A stretch of 64,000 nt of DNA from Ktedonobacterales bacterium (GCA_027451525.1 DAIDJF010000013.1:18210-82209), one strand, 5' to 3'; shown: positions 44,210 to 55,219, counted from the first letter of the stretch. The notes: generated by a model not told the origin, from the letters alone. Program-made: numbers and translations.

Positions 44210-45004
44210 TCAGTGCTTATTGCGTTTCTTGCGATAACGATAGCATACCACGTAAAGAGCGGGCATGGCGAGAAGAAACACACTATCCATATCGACAGTA
44301 TGCGTATGCGGGTGAGAGGAGAGCGTGGGCGTTGTGAATAGAGTGGCGAACGAACTGCTGGTAAAGGAGAGTGTAAATGGGAGAGGTGAAGGTGTTGCCG
44401 AGGTATGAGTAGGATTTGGCACATGCGCAAAGACCGAGCTGGCGTTAGCTAATAGCCCATAGTTATCCTGTCTAAGCGGCCAGTAGACGAGAGCGGCGCG
44501 GCCAACGATATTTTTTGCGGGTACAAAGCCCCACGAGCGCGAGTCATAGCTGCCAATACGATTATCGCCCATGACGAAATAATCATTGGGCGGGACAACC
44601 TCGTGATTGACGGGCTGATCTGAGAAATACGCCCCTAAGTGACAAGGCGCTACGTAAAACTCTTTGAGCGTCACGCCGTTAACCGTTGGAACACCGTTAT
44701 TAACGGTGATCACATCGCCTGGGACCGCAATAATGCGTTTGATATAGTCCGTGCCGGGTTGGGGCGGTGCATCGAAAACAACTACATCGCCACGTTGGGG
44801 AGCATGAAAATGATAGGTCCATTTATCAACCAGTACCAGTTCACTGTTATGCAGCGTAGACTCCATGCTGGTACCATCAATCTGAAAATTTTGAACCGCA
44901 AGACGAATGACCAGAAACATTAAGACCGTCAGAACGAGTGTTTCGATGACTTCGCGATGCAGGCGATAACGTTTCTCGAAGTCAAGTTCTATATCCATGC
45001 TCAT
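44210..45004 (-). CDS. lepB: Signal peptidase I, second of a tandem pair
   Basis: 264 residues. Catalytic Ser46 in IDGTSMESTL and Lys89 in DYIKRIIA, box GDNRIGSYDSRSWG. A Ser/Thr/Pro-rich segment near 205-235 leads to a second hydrophobic helix and a basic end (RYRKKRNKH), giving a two-span topology. It ends 9 bp before the other copy starts; the two are close paralogues through residue 195. Confidence 0.9.
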   Translation of the reverse strand: MSMDIELDFEKRYRLHREVIETLVLTVLMFLVIRLAVQNFQIDGTSMESTLHNSELVLVDKWTYHFHAPQRGDVVVFDAPPQPGTDYIKRIIAVPGDVITVNNGVPTVNGVTLKEFYVAPCHLGAYFSDQPVNHEVVPPNDYFVMGDNRIGSYDSRSWGFVPAKNIVGRAALVYWPLRQDNYGLLANASSVFAHVPNPTHTSATPSPLPFTLSFTSSSFATLFTTPTLSSHPHTHTVDMDSVFLLAMPALYVVCYRYRKKRNKH

Positions 45005-45423
45005 GAAGTTGTTTAACCTCTATAGTATTTGAAGGTTCTATAAGATTGGCACCTTGTCCTAAATATACTCTACATTGTAGCATATTCGGATGATTGCCCA
45101 CTGCTAAGTATGGCGTAATGAGAAGAAATACGCAGCACAATGGGAAATAATAGCTACTCTATACGTTGTTTTCTCTTATAGTCTGTCTTCCTCTACCCAT
45201 TTCTGAATGTCTGGGTCTCACTGCTATAGAGCCAACTGCAACGCTTCGTGGGGTATCTCAGTGGAAGCGAGCGGAGTCAAGTAGTACCTCTTGACGTGAT
45301 GGAACAAGTGTTGTACTGTTGTATGGAACGTTTGTTTGTAATTTGCGTAAGAAACTACCAGCGTAGTGTGTGGGTAGTGGTATTTGTTCATGTAGCCTAT
45401 TAATTATTGGATGGTTCAAATAT
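45005..45423. other. Divergent gap between lepB and uvrA
   Basis: 419 bp. The uvrA promoter (separate entry) lies in its right part. No gene or clear SOS-type operator is seen. Confidence 0.4.
45291..45319 (+). promoter_or_regulatory. Putative uvrA promoter
   Basis: TTGACG, a 17-nt spacer and TACTGT (45314-45319), about 105 bp before the uvrA start. Confidence 0.5.
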
Positions 45424-48400
45424 ATGCCCCAAGATAAAATAGTTATTCGCGGCGCACGCGAACATAATCTCAAAAATATTGATGTGACCATCCCACGCGA
45501 TAAGTTGGTGGTCATCACAGGCCTCTCCGGTTCAGGGAAGAGTAGTCTGGCTTTCGATACCATTTTCGCCGAAGGGCAACGCCGCTATGTCGAGTCGCTC
45601 TCAGCCTATGCACGCCAGTTTCTAGACAAGATGGAGAAGCCGGATGTCGACCATATTGATGGGCTATCACCCGCTATCTCGATAGATCAGAAGGGTGCGA
45701 CACACAACCCGCGCTCGACCGTCGGTACAGTAACCGAGATTTATGATTACCTGCGTCTGCTCTATGCCCGTGTGGGCCATCAGCACTGTCCCAAATGTGG
45801 ACGCGAAGTCAGTCGCCAGACGGTGCAGCAGATTGTAGACGCGGTGCTGAGTCTGCCGAATGGCTCACGTATTCTGCTGCTGGCTCCGCTGGTGCAGGGG
45901 CGCAAGGGCGAATATAAGAGTATCTTTGAGGAGATGCGCCGCTCAGGATATGTGCGCGTGCGTGTCGATGGTAAGATCGTGGATCTGAGTGAAGAGATCG
46001 AGCTTGACAAGCAAAAGAAGCACACGATTGAAGTTGTGGTGGATCGCTTGATTATCCGCAAAAGTAGCAGACAGGGCAATGAAGATGAGCAGCATGATGA
46101 GTCTTCACCTCTGCGCATGGTCGCGGAACATCCCGCCCTGTATGATGTCAATGCGACACATAATGGTGCGGGTGAGGCCGCGCATGACGCCCGTTTGGCT
46201 GAGAGCTTACGTCCACAAGAAGAGGTAGACCCGGCCTTCCGCCAACGTCTGACCGACTCGTTGGAGACAACGCTCAAGCTCGGTAACAGTGTTGTGCTGG
46301 TCTCAGTGATTGATGGTGAAGAAATTCTCTTCTCTGAGAAAGCGGCTTGTGTCTATTGTGGCATTAGCCTGCCGGAGATTGCGCCGCGCACCTTTAGCTT
46401 TAACAGTCCACATGGTGCCTGCCCAACCTGTACAGGGTTGGGTGTGCAGCAGGAGATTGACCCCGAACTGATTGTGACTCATCCTGAGTTGAGTATTGCC
46501 GACGGTGCGATTGCCCCGTGGAGCAAGGTCGTAAACAGTAGTTCCTGGCATACCGCGACTCTCGATGCGCTAGCGGAACGCTATCAATTTAGCCTCAATA
46601 CACCCTGGCGCGAACTGGATGAGCAGATACGGCAGAAGATTCTCTACGGTATACCCGATACGCTGGCGATTCGCTATACTCCCCAGCATGGCGGCGCACG
46701 CACCTATAACGTGCACTTCGAGGGCGTGATCGCTAATCTGGACAAACGCTATAAAGAGACCGCGAGCGATGGCGTGCGCGAGGAGATCGAGAGCTACATG
46801 TCTGGGCGTATCTGCCCAACCTGTCGCGGGGCGCGTCTCAAGCCAGAGGCTCTGGCGGTCACGGTCGGCGGTCGCAACATTGTACAGGTCTCCAATCTCT
46901 CGATAGTGACGGCGCAACGCTTTTTTGCCGAACTGGAGACGGGCGATAATCCGGGCTTGCCTGTCGTGATGCCCGTTCTCAGCGCGCTTGAGCCTGCTCC
47001 CACAAACGGGACGGGCAAGAAAAAAAGCGCAAAGCGTGCTGTCGAAGCGAAGGAAAGCGAGCAGGCTCTGCCTGATCCCCTGACGCCTATCGACACGACG
47101 GGTCCGCTGGCTTTGACTGCCATGACGGATCGCGAGCGTTTCATTGGGCGGCAGGTCCTAAAAGAGATTCGCGCCCGTCTGCAATTCCTGATTGATGTGG
47201 GTCTGGACTATCTGACGCTCAGTCGTGCCGCCGCCAGTCTCTCCGGCGGAGAGGCGCAGCGCATTCGCCTGGCGACACAGATTGGCTCAGGCTTGATGGG
47301 GGTGCTGTATATCCTGGATGAGCCAAGTATCGGCCTGCATCAGCGCGACAATGATCGCCTGATTAAGACACTGGTGCGTCTGCGCAATCTGGGCAATACG
47401 TTGTTGGTGGTGGAACATGACGAGGATACGATGCGTGCCGCCGATTATATCATTGACATTGGTCCTGGGGCGGGTGAGCATGGCGGCCACGTTGTCGCGG
47501 AGGGAACCTATGAACAGATTGTGGCAAACACTAATTCGCTGACGGGTGATTATCTCTCCCGGCGCAAAGAGGTGGCGATTCCGCCGATGCGACGCGCTGG
47601 GAATGGCTTAAACCTTGTCATCAAGGGGGCGCGTGAGAATAATCTCAAGAATATCTCGGTTGAGATCCCGCTGGGCAAGTTTGTTGTTGTCACGGGCGTC
47701 TCTGGTTCCGGCAAGAGTACGCTGGTGACAGATATCCTGTATCGTAAGCTCTCACATGTCTTCTTCCGCGCACACGATAAGCCAGGGGCACACGATAGCA
47801 TTGAAGGACTTGAATACCTGGACAAGGTAATTGATATTGATCAGTCACCGATTGGGCGCACACCGCGCTCCAATCCCGCCACCTACACGAACGCTTTTAC
47901 GATTATTCGTGACCTGTTCGCGCAGGTGCCAGAGGCGCGTATCCGTGGCTATACGCCGGGTCGTTTCTCGTTCAACGTCAAGGGTGGACGTTGTGAAGCT
48001 TGTAAGGGTGAGGGCATCGTCAAGATTGAGATGAACTTTCTGCCCGATGTCTATGTCCCCTGTGAAGTCTGTCAGGGCAAACGCTACAATCGCGAGGCTC
48101 TAGAGATTCATTATAAAGGCAAGAGCATTGCCGATGTGCTGGATATGACTATCGAAGAGGCCACCGAGTTCTTTGCCAATGTGCCGTCTATCTATAACAA
48201 GATGAAGACATTGAACGATGTGGGTCTGGGCTATATGCGTCTGGGGCAACCCGCCACCACGCTTTCCGGTGGTGAGGCGCAGCGCGTAAAACTGGCGACG
48301 GAACTGGCACGGCGCGCAACGGGCCGCACGATGTACATTCTTGACGAGCCAACGACGGGCCTGCACTTTGCCGACGTGGAGCGTCTGCTGCAAGTTTTGC

Positions 48401-48627
48401 AACGTCTTGTGGATGCTGGCAATTCGCTTGTCGTAATCGAGCATAATCTGGACGTGATTAAGAGTGCGGATTGGCTGATTGATCTCGGACCAGAGGGCGG
48501 AGAGCGTGGCGGCTATGTCGTGGCTGAGGGGAAGCCCGAAGAGGTTGCCGCGCAGGAGCAGTCCTACACGGGCTACTTCCTCAAACGCATGTTTGCCGAA
48601 GATGCCGCGCGTCTCGTCACGCAGTAA
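45424..48627 (+). CDS. uvrA: UvrABC system protein A
   Basis: 1067 residues. It finds DNA damage and loads UvrB in nucleotide excision repair. Two ABC ATPase halves are seen: Walker [10 protein letters not shown] near residue 32 and GVSGSGKST in the second half, both with signature [16 protein letters not shown]. Three zinc clusters (CPKCGR, CVYCG with [14 protein letters not shown] with CEVC) are complete. It is longer than the usual 940-980 residues because of two charged insertions near 220-280 and 525-570. The ATG at 45424 gives the usual start [18 protein letters not shown]; the ribosome site is weak. Confidence 0.96.
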   Translation: MPQDKIVIRGAREHNLKNIDVTIPRDKLVVITGLSGSGKSSLAFDTIFAEGQRRYVESLSAYARQFLDKMEKPDVDHIDGLSPAISIDQKGATHNPRSTVGTVTEIYDYLRLLYARVGHQHCPKCGREVSRQTVQQIVDAVLSLPNGSRILLLAPLVQGRKGEYKSIFEEMRRSGYVRVRVDGKIVDLSEEIELDKQKKHTIEVVVDRLIIRKSSRQGNEDEQHDESSPLRMVAEHPALYDVNATHNGAGEAAHDARLAESLRPQEEVDPAFRQRLTDSLETTLKLGNSVVLVSVIDGEEILFSEKAACVYCGISLPEIAPRTFSFNSPHGACPTCTGLGVQQEIDPELIVTHPELSIADGAIAPWSKVVNSSSWHTATLDALAERYQFSLNTPWRELDEQIRQKILYGIPDTLAIRYTPQHGGARTYNVHFEGVIANLDKRYKETASDGVREEIESYMSGRICPTCRGARLKPEALAVTVGGRNIVQVSNLSIVTAQRFFAELETGDNPGLPVVMPVLSALEPAPTNGTGKKKSAKRAVEAKESEQALPDPLTPIDTTGPLALTAMTDRERFIGRQVLKEIRARLQFLIDVGLDYLTLSRAAASLSGGEAQRIRLATQIGSGLMGVLYILDEPSIGLHQRDNDRLIKTLVRLRNLGNTLLVVEHDEDTMRAADYIIDIGPGAGEHGGHVVAEGTYEQIVANTNSLTGDYLSRRKEVAIPPMRRAGNGLNLVIKGARENNLKNISVEIPLGKFVVVTGVSGSGKSTLVTDILYRKLSHVFFRAHDKPGAHDSIEGLEYLDKVIDIDQSPIGRTPRSNPATYTNAFTIIRDLFAQVPEARIRGYTPGRFSFNVKGGRCEACKGEGIVKIEMNFLPDVYVPCEVCQGKRYNREALEIHYKGKSIADVLDMTIEEATEFFANVPSIYNKMKTLNDVGLGYMRLGQPATTLSGGEAQRVKLATELARRATGRTMYILDEPTTGLHFADVERLLQVLQRLVDAGNSLVVIEHNLDVIKSADWLIDLGPEGGERGGYVVAEGKPEEVAAQEQSYTGYFLKRMFAEDAARLVTQ

Positions 48628-48640
48628 CAGCCGACAGAAG

Positions 48641-48686
48641 AAAATGCGGCACGGCACATGGATATCTGTGTGCCGTGCCGCATTTT
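48641..48686. terminator. Bidirectional terminator between uvrA and the WecA-like gene
   Basis: A perfect 18-bp stem AAAATGCGGCACGGCACA with its complement, 10-nt loop, exactly between the two stop codons. Confidence 0.88.
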
Positions 48687-48687
48687 C

Positions 48688-49992
48688 TTATGAAACCTCA
48701 CTATTTAAGACACTCTCGGATGGCTCAAGCACGTTCTCTTCTGTCGAAGGAACCTGCTCACCGTCGCTTTTAGGTTTGAGATCGGGACCGCCAAGTTTGA
48801 TATGCAAACCGCGTTCGCGTTGGCGGTAGTCAATCCAGCCGATCAGGGCAACCATTGCGATACCAACCATGCCCAAACCGACGAACTTGTAGATGCGCGG
48901 CAGTTGCAGGGCCAACACACCGAAGATGATGGTCAGGCCATAGAAGAGATAGCAGATCTGGCGCACGCTCAACCCGGTTGCCAGCAAGCGATAATGCAGG
49001 TGCGTCTTGTCATAGTGCAGAGGGTGCTGTCCACGGCGCACGCGGTTGATCATTACAATCGCGACATCGAGGATGGGAATACCGAGGATCATCAGGGCCA
49101 GGGCAACCTTTGCGCCGCCGATAATCGAGAGGACGGCGAGACAGAGGCCGAGGAACTGAGAGCCGCTATCGCCCATGTAGATTTTTGCGGGGTTCCAGTT
49201 ATGGGGTAGGAAACCGAGTGTTGCTCCCGTAAAGATGGCGGAAAGGATGGCAATACTATGCTGGCCCAATGTCCAGCTAATAATCGTGATGAACAGGCCC
49301 ACGATGGCGACAACTCCCGTTGCCAGACCGTCCAGACCGTCGATCAGGTTGACGGTATTCATCATGCCTGCCATCCAGAACCAGGTAAAAATGATGGCAG
49401 GAACGGCCAGCCAGCTAATGACTGGCTGATGGATAAACAGCGTGATTTCCGGCTCGTAATACCAGGGCAGGTTTTTATGGTAGATGGCCGCTCCAAAGGG
49501 GTTGCTAAAGCCAAAGAGTAGCACGCCGTGAAACATGTAGTGCGTGACACCGTTGATGACTGTCCAACCGGGTCCCAGAATGATGATGACGGCAACCGTT
49601 TGTGCCAGGAGTTTGGGAAGCGGTTTGAGGCCCTTCACATCGTCATAGGCATGGACGAGCACGATAAGCAACGAGCCTGCGAGCAAAAGCCAATAGCTGA
49701 CGACCTCTTTTTGCGGAATAGCTCCATCGACGTAAAAGAGCAGCGAGGCGATCACAAATCCTACAAAGATGGCAACCCCACCCAACCGTGGCATCTGGTC
49801 GCGCGGTCGGCCCTCTTCCTGTTTTCCAAGCCACCCCATGCGTTTACAAAGGTATATGACGCCAAAGGTGCTGAGATACGCGAGTAAAAAGGCAAAAATA
49901 CTGCCCATTAGTAAGACAGCTAGATCAGGAAGGGGAAAAGGCAAAAAGGGTAGATATGTTGTGTATGCGCGAAATAGTGATGCTTGTATCAT
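48688..49992 (-). CDS. Undecaprenyl-phosphate N-acetylhexosamine-1-P transferase (WecA/TagO-like)
   Basis: 434 residues, about 11 membrane helices. The enzyme group attaches a sugar phosphate to undecaprenyl phosphate to start cell-surface glycan synthesis. The marks are PRLGGVAIF (about 70), VHAYDDVKGLKPLPKLLAQ, VNLIDGLDGLATGV and KIYMGDSGSQFLGL. A C-terminal cytosolic tail of about 50 residues is charged. The sugar cannot be told. Confidence 0.9.
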   Translation of the reverse strand: MIQASLFRAYTTYLPFLPFPLPDLAVLLMGSIFAFLLAYLSTFGVIYLCKRMGWLGKQEEGRPRDQMPRLGGVAIFVGFVIASLLFYVDGAIPQKEVVSYWLLLAGSLLIVLVHAYDDVKGLKPLPKLLAQTVAVIIILGPGWTVINGVTHYMFHGVLLFGFSNPFGAAIYHKNLPWYYEPEITLFIHQPVISWLAVPAIIFTWFWMAGMMNTVNLIDGLDGLATGVVAIVGLFITIISWTLGQHSIAILSAIFTGATLGFLPHNWNPAKIYMGDSGSQFLGLCLAVLSIIGGAKVALALMILGIPILDVAIVMINRVRRGQHPLHYDKTHLHYRLLATGLSVRQICYLFYGLTIIFGVLALQLPRIYKFVGLGMVGIAMVALIGWIDYRQRERGLHIKLGGPDLKPKSDGEQVPSTEENVLEPSESVLNSEVS

Positions 49993-50123
49993 ACCATTGT
50001 TCCTACTGTCAATGAAAGCTCTTACATCGTTGTAATAATGTAACGTTCAGCTTCCATGCTTTTGTTTATGTATTTCCTATGGAAGAAAATGTTTTTATAA
50101 CAAGCTATAGTTCATCACGCGAT

Positions 50124-51005
50124 TTACAGATATATTTGTAACAGGCGGTCCCAGCCAGCGTAGTCCTGTTGCGCGACGACAGTTGCGTGGGGCCAAAGCT
50201 CGTGAATATACAGTGTCAGGTCCGCTTTCTGTTGATATCCTATTTCGACGAGAATACTACCTTTCTCTTTCAGCTTATCAAATTCTTTGGCCTGCGCAAA
50301 AAAACGGTACAATAGTCCTAGCCCTTTCGGTCCACTAAAGAGCGCGAGATGTGGTTCATAGTGCAGTACGTCGGGAGCAAGCTGAGTTATTTCCTCGGTT
50401 CCCACATAGGGCAGGTTGGCGGTGAGCAGGTCAACCGCTTCGGGCAGGGCGGCAAGCAGATCACCTTCACACAGGCTAATTCGCTCCTCTACATGCTGTC
50501 GCTGGCAGTTTGCCCGTGCAACTGTGAGCGCGTCGGTCGAGATATCGCAGGCATAGATGCGTTGCAGACGTGGCTCTGCGACAGCGAGGGCAATAGGGAT
50601 AGCACCGCTGCCTGTGCCGATATCGGCGACAAGTGGCTGTTCCCCACTATCCAGGCGCGCGCGCACAAAGCGTAATGCCGCCTCAACCAGCAGTTCCGTC
50701 TCTGGGCGTGGAATCAACACGCGCTGATCGACGAGCAGGTCCAGCCCGTAAAATTCTTTGTGTCCCACAAGGTACGCCAGCGGTTCGCCCTGTTGTCTGC
50801 GCTCGATAAGGGCGAAAAAGGCACGTTCTTGTTCGTCAGCTAACACACGTTCAGGATAGGCATAGAGATGTGCGCGCTCGTAGCCTGTGACATGGCTGAG
50901 CAAAAGTTGAGCATCCAGGCGCGCGCCGCGTGTCTCTTGTGCAGCACTGTTCGCCTGGATCAAACGCTGTATCGCCTGTTCTAGTGCATCCTTGACAGTG
51001 GTCAT
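50124..51005 (-). CDS. prmC: Release factor glutamine methyltransferase
   Basis: 293 residues. It methylates the Gln of the GGQ motif in release factors. The helical N-terminal domain is followed by an AdoMet-binding fold with VADIGTGSGAIPIAL and the active-site loop NLPY (in ANLPYV) in place of the usual NPPY. IPRPETELLVE is typical. It follows the DUF2203 gene by 17 bp. Confidence 0.92.
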   Translation of the reverse strand: MTTVKDALEQAIQRLIQANSAAQETRGARLDAQLLLSHVTGYERAHLYAYPERVLADEQERAFFALIERRQQGEPLAYLVGHKEFYGLDLLVDQRVLIPRPETELLVEAALRFVRARLDSGEQPLVADIGTGSGAIPIALAVAEPRLQRIYACDISTDALTVARANCQRQHVEERISLCEGDLLAALPEAVDLLTANLPYVGTEEITQLAPDVLHYEPHLALFSGPKGLGLLYRFFAQAKEFDKLKEKGSILVEIGYQQKADLTLYIHELWPHATVVAQQDYAGWDRLLQIYL

Positions 51006-51022
51006 GGCAATGTTCTCTTCTT

Positions 51023-51415
51023 CTAAAGCGGTTGACGGCCCATGAAGCCCGTGTGCAGATAATGCCAGTAGAGAATCCGTTCCTCACCCAGACGCCAGCA
51101 GAGGTAGACTTCCTGGCCGTCGCGCAGACTGAGAAAATCAATCAAGCCTGTATCGGGATCTTTTAATTCGCAACCGAAGTCATGAACCATTACAACTAGC
51201 TCGTTGAGATATCGTGTATGCTGTGCCTGTCTCTTTTGCGCGTCTATCATGCGCTCGCTTAGATGATGTCCGTTGCCCATTGCCTGTAAACGCAAGTTTG
51301 TGAGTTCCTCTTCCGTGCCCTGCAATGCTTGTCGTGTCTCTTGAATCTGGTATAGCACCCGACTAATCTGTGGCAAGAGAGCCTCGGCTTCTTCACGCGA
51401 GAAATAACGTGGCAT
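51023..51415 (-). CDS. DUF2203 family protein
   Basis: 130 residues. The N-terminus MPRYFSREEAEALLPQIS is the DUF2203 hallmark, as is the ending GEERILYWHYLHTGFMGR. The family is of unknown role; it has a helical first half and a beta-rich end. It is cotranscribed with prmC. Confidence 0.88.
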   Translation of the reverse strand: MPRYFSREEAEALLPQISRVLYQIQETRQALQGTEEELTNLRLQAMGNGHHLSERMIDAQKRQAQHTRYLNELVVMVHDFGCELKDPDTGLIDFLSLRDGQEVYLCWRLGEERILYWHYLHTGFMGRQPL

Positions 51416-51564
51416 AGCGTATCTCGTCTCCTTTCTTATTGTCTGCCTGGGCCTGCCCGCCTGGCTTCAATGCATCATATCATGCCTGGCACAGGTTGTA
51501 TAGACGTTGCATGTTACCTCCATTGCCGTTAAAACGTGCAGATGGCAGATGCAGAGGGAGAGGA

Positions 51565-52137
51565 ATGATGCAGCCAATAGATCGCAACGACACATTTCAT
51601 AGCGCGTTAACTGAACCGATAGGTAGTCGAACTCAGTCACACGGAGGGCCTGCTGGCACGCCAGCACCATTACATTTGCCTGCCTATGATCTGCAAAGTG
51701 CGGATGATGATCTGCAGGTGATAGAATTTCATCCGCGGCGGGGAAAAATTGTTCCGCGTGCGCGCCATACAATGGGACGTGGTTGGGTCGCGCTGCTGGG
51801 GTTGGCATTGCTGGGCGGAGCATTCTGGATGGGTGTGCAGAGCATCCCATTGGTCAATGCGCTCACAACGTCGGCCCAGCAGATCGTGTGTACGGTCAGC
51901 AGTGCCACCAATAACGGCACGTTTGCGTTTTGTACGTCAGGAAATCCCAACGCGGGCCCGGCGACGCAACCCGTATCGCCGCCCGCGCAGGTAAATCCCG
52001 ACCCACAAATGCCGTTATTTCCACGTCCGCATTTTATGCAACCTCAATCGCCAGGGATGGACCCGCCGTGGCCGCCGTGTCCACCACCGCAATTTGCGCA
52101 GGATTTTCCCCCCTTTAATTGCCAGATTTGGCCTTAG
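51565..52137 (+). CDS. Proline-rich single-pass membrane protein
   Basis: 190 residues from the ATG at 51565 (GGGAGAGG directly upstream; ATG 51568 is equally possible). One membrane helix (about 75-95) is followed by a Pro/Gly/Gln-rich outer part with many PP pairs and several Cys. The function is unknown. Its stop overlaps the convergent ppc stop by 4 nt. Confidence 0.65.
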   Translation: MMQPIDRNDTFHSALTEPIGSRTQSHGGPAGTPAPLHLPAYDLQSADDDLQVIEFHPRRGKIVPRARHTMGRGWVALLGLALLGGAFWMGVQSIPLVNALTTSAQQIVCTVSSATNNGTFAFCTSGNPNAGPATQPVSPPAQVNPDPQMPLFPRPHFMQPQSPGMDPPWPPCPPPQFAQDFPPFNCQIWP

Positions 52138-55067
52138 CCTGTATTGCGCACACCAGCCGCTATGCCGTTAATAGTCAACAAGACGGCATAGGTCAGGCGG
52201 GCGCGTTCGCTAGCCATCTCGTCGGCTTGTTCCAGTTCTTCGGGCGTTAACATCAATGGACCACCGAGTGCGCGCAAGCGGCGTAGCAGTGTGACCTGAA
52301 AGTAGCTCAATGGGTCAACGTAAGGGTTGCGCCGCCGAATGGACTCCTGGAGGACATGGGAATTATCGAGTAACTCTTTGCCGCCCACGATACGCACAAC
52401 AATATCGCGCGTGCGCTCATACTCGTTCTGGATCTCTTCTGACATCTGCTGGCGCAGGTCGCGATCATCAACCAGCGTGGCATAGTGTTGTGCAATATGC
52501 ATATCAGCTTTAGAGAGCGTCATTTGCAGATTATCCAGGAAAGCATGCATAAAAGGCCACTCGTGATACATTTGTTGTAAGAGGGACAGATGAGTCGCGT
52601 CCGCGTTGACAAAATCACTGAGGGCGCGTCCCACGCCATACCAGCTTGGCAGTACGTAGCGGCTCTGCATCCAGGAGAAGACCCAGGGAATGGCGCGTAA
52701 CTCTTCAATGCCTCGTCCTTTGGTACGACGCGCCGGGCGTGAGCCGATATTGAGCCAGCCTAATTCGAGAATAGGGGTAGCCTGCTCGAAAAACTGCATA
52801 AATGCTGGGGTATCATAAATCAGATGACGATAGCAGGCGTGGGCATTAGCTGACAGCTGTTCCATTGACGCGCGCCAGTGTGTGGGCAGGTCCTCATCGG
52901 CCTCTTTCGGCAGGCTGGCCTGGACAACACCCGCAATGACCAATTCCATGTTGCGTATGGCGATATCGTGTAGCCCATACTTAAACGAGAGCATTTCGCC
53001 CTGCTCGGTGATGCGCAGACGCCCATTGACTGTGCCCGGCGGTTGTCCCAGAATCGCCTCGTAGATAGGACCGCCACCGCGCCCAATCGCTCCGCCCCGT
53101 CCGTGAAAGAGCGTGATGTTGATTCCGTGTTGTCGCCCCAATTCCGCCAGGCGCGTCTGCGCCTTATAGAGTTCCCAGGCAGAAGTCAGGATACCACCAT
53201 CCTTGCTGCTATCGGAGTAGCCAAGCATTACCTGCTGCTCAAGGTGGCAGTGGGCCAGGTAGGTGCGATAATCAGGATGTGTAAAGGCGGCCTCAAGAAT
53301 AGTGGTACAGGAACGCAGGTCTTGGATCGTCTCAAACAGCGGTACGATGGGCAGGTCAGTGATGCCCACCTCTTTACAGAAGAATTGCACCTCTAAGAGG
53401 TCGCTAAGTGTGTGGGCCATGCTAATGATGTAGCAGGTGACAGCGCGTGGCCCAAATTCTGCGCGTGCCTGACGGATAGCGCGAAAGGTGTTGAGGATAT
53501 GTGTGGTTTCGGGACTGAGAGAGAGGTCTGGGCGCGCAACCAGGCGTGGGTCGTGCAACAGGTTCGCCAGCAATTCCAGGCGTTGCTCTTCAGTAAATTT
53601 CGTATAGTCATCAGCGCATAGTCCCGTAACGTGCAGAAGTTCCGCGAGGGCGGCGGCATGGCGTTCGCTGTGCTGGCGCACATCCAATGCGCTAAAATGG
53701 AAGCCAAAGAGTTCTACCTGACGAACGAGACGGCTCAGGTCGCCATAGGCAAGCTGGTCTTCACCATCAGCTAGCAGGCTTTCTTGAATGAGGCGCAGGT
53801 CCTGTAACAATTCGTTAGCGTCACGATAGGCAATAGATTGAGGATAGGCCGCATTCTCGCTGCTTTGCGTGGCAATTTGCCATACAGTAGCGATAGGAGC
53901 AGGCATCGCGAGTGTGGCTTCCAGGCGTTTCCACATAAATGACAGCTTATAGCGGTAGGGTTCCAGAGCCGTTTGCTTGCCCAACTCGCGCTGATATTCT
54001 GGCATACAGGTAGCGTCGGCAGCGAGTGATTGCTGTAACGCGGGCGTAATGTGGGCATGATTGAGCGATTGCGAATACTCTTGCGCAAGGGCCTGGATAG
54101 CATTTCGATAGTGAGCGATGACATAGCTGCGTTGCATACGTAGAGCACTGAGGAGCGTTTCTGGACTGACGAAAGGGTTGCCATCTTGATCGCCGCCAAT
54201 CCATGAGCCGAGCCGTAGGAAGGGTGGTACGGTTAGGTCGGGATAGCTACGTGCCAGGAGTTCCTCAAATTCATGATACAGGTCGGGCAGAGCATCGTAG
54301 AGGATTTCGTCGAGGTAGTAGATGCCCATTTTGATCTCGTCGAGCGGCTGTGGTCGCACTGAGCGAATGGCATCGGTGCGCCAGAGCAGGGTAATCACAC
54401 GTTCCAGGTCGTGTTGCCACTGCATACGTTGCCGTGGTGTCATCTCTTCAAGGTGATCGTGTGTGGCAAGCAAGTCAGCGAGGTGGCGTGACTTGGTAAT
54501 CAAGCTACGCCGGGTGGCCTCGGTGGGATGGGCGGTAAACACGAGATCAATAGAGAGCCGATTGAGCAAGTCCTGGAGTTGTGCTGATGAAAGCTGTTTA
54601 TCCAGACAGAGTTTCATCAGTGCGGCTAGTGAGCCACGCGGTGGTTTACGTAGAATGTCTGGTGTGTTGAGTTCCGCGAGATAGCGACGGCGAATACGAT
54701 GGTGCTGCTCAGCGGTATTGACGAGATGGAAGTAGACGGTAAACGCGCGAATGACATCAATTGCGGTATCCAGGTCGCAGTGTTCGACAATACTGACGAT
54801 CTCCTGGTTAAGAGCTTGAATAACGGCTTTGAGGGCAATCTGCTCCTCTGGCAAGGCGAGATGGAGCCGCTCAGTGTAGTCGCGCAGGCGTTTACAGCTA
54901 CGACGCAAGCGTTCGACCATCTCGAAAACGTCATAGCCACCGTGCTGTTGAATCGCCTGTCCGAGTGCGTTCCCAAGCGTGCGAATATCGTGGCGTAGCG
55001 GAGCATCCTTCTCGCTACGATCGGTAGGTTCTGGCATATCTGGCATGTGCAGCATCTTTCCTGTCAT
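52134..55067 (-). CDS. ppc: Phosphoenolpyruvate carboxylase
   Basis: 977 residues. It adds bicarbonate to PEP, giving oxaloacetate for the TCA cycle. The catalytic marks FTAHPTEATRRS (near residue 180), GYSDSSKDGG and FHGRGGAIGRGGGP are all present. The C-terminal NTG matches the conserved PEPC end. The start at 55067 is uncertain: an ATG at 55055 has AGGAAAG just before it. The only neighbour on the same side is the response regulator upstream. Confidence 0.96.
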   Translation of the reverse strand: MTGKMLHMPDMPEPTDRSEKDAPLRHDIRTLGNALGQAIQQHGGYDVFEMVERLRRSCKRLRDYTERLHLALPEEQIALKAVIQALNQEIVSIVEHCDLDTAIDVIRAFTVYFHLVNTAEQHHRIRRRYLAELNTPDILRKPPRGSLAALMKLCLDKQLSSAQLQDLLNRLSIDLVFTAHPTEATRRSLITKSRHLADLLATHDHLEEMTPRQRMQWQHDLERVITLLWRTDAIRSVRPQPLDEIKMGIYYLDEILYDALPDLYHEFEELLARSYPDLTVPPFLRLGSWIGGDQDGNPFVSPETLLSALRMQRSYVIAHYRNAIQALAQEYSQSLNHAHITPALQQSLAADATCMPEYQRELGKQTALEPYRYKLSFMWKRLEATLAMPAPIATVWQIATQSSENAAYPQSIAYRDANELLQDLRLIQESLLADGEDQLAYGDLSRLVRQVELFGFHFSALDVRQHSERHAAALAELLHVTGLCADDYTKFTEEQRLELLANLLHDPRLVARPDLSLSPETTHILNTFRAIRQARAEFGPRAVTCYIISMAHTLSDLLEVQFFCKEVGITDLPIVPLFETIQDLRSCTTILEAAFTHPDYRTYLAHCHLEQQVMLGYSDSSKDGGILTSAWELYKAQTRLAELGRQHGINITLFHGRGGAIGRGGGPIYEAILGQPPGTVNGRLRITEQGEMLSFKYGLHDIAIRNMELVIAGVVQASLPKEADEDLPTHWRASMEQLSANAHACYRHLIYDTPAFMQFFEQATPILELGWLNIGSRPARRTKGRGIEELRAIPWVFSWMQSRYVLPSWYGVGRALSDFVNADATHLSLLQQMYHEWPFMHAFLDNLQMTLSKADMHIAQHYATLVDDRDLRQQMSEEIQNEYERTRDIVVRIVGGKELLDNSHVLQESIRRRNPYVDPLSYFQVTLLRRLRALGGPLMLTPEELEQADEMASERARLTYAVLLTINGIAAGVRNTG

Positions 55068-55160
55068 GAATATGCGCCATTAGGGAAAATGGGCGAAGAG
55101 CAAGTACACTCCCTGTACCTCTTTCGGCTGGCACGCCATTGAGCCGTAGAATATATATGT

Positions 55161-55169
55161 ATTATACCA
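55161..55169 (-). promoter_or_regulatory. Extended -10 promoter of ppc
   Basis: Minus-strand TGGTATAAT lies about 95 bp upstream of ppc, inside an A/T-rich inverted repeat (55149-55181). Confidence 0.55.
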
Positions 55170-55219
55170 CATGTATATATTTCGGGGCGGTCAGGACATA
55201 TGCAAGAACTGAGGTGAGG

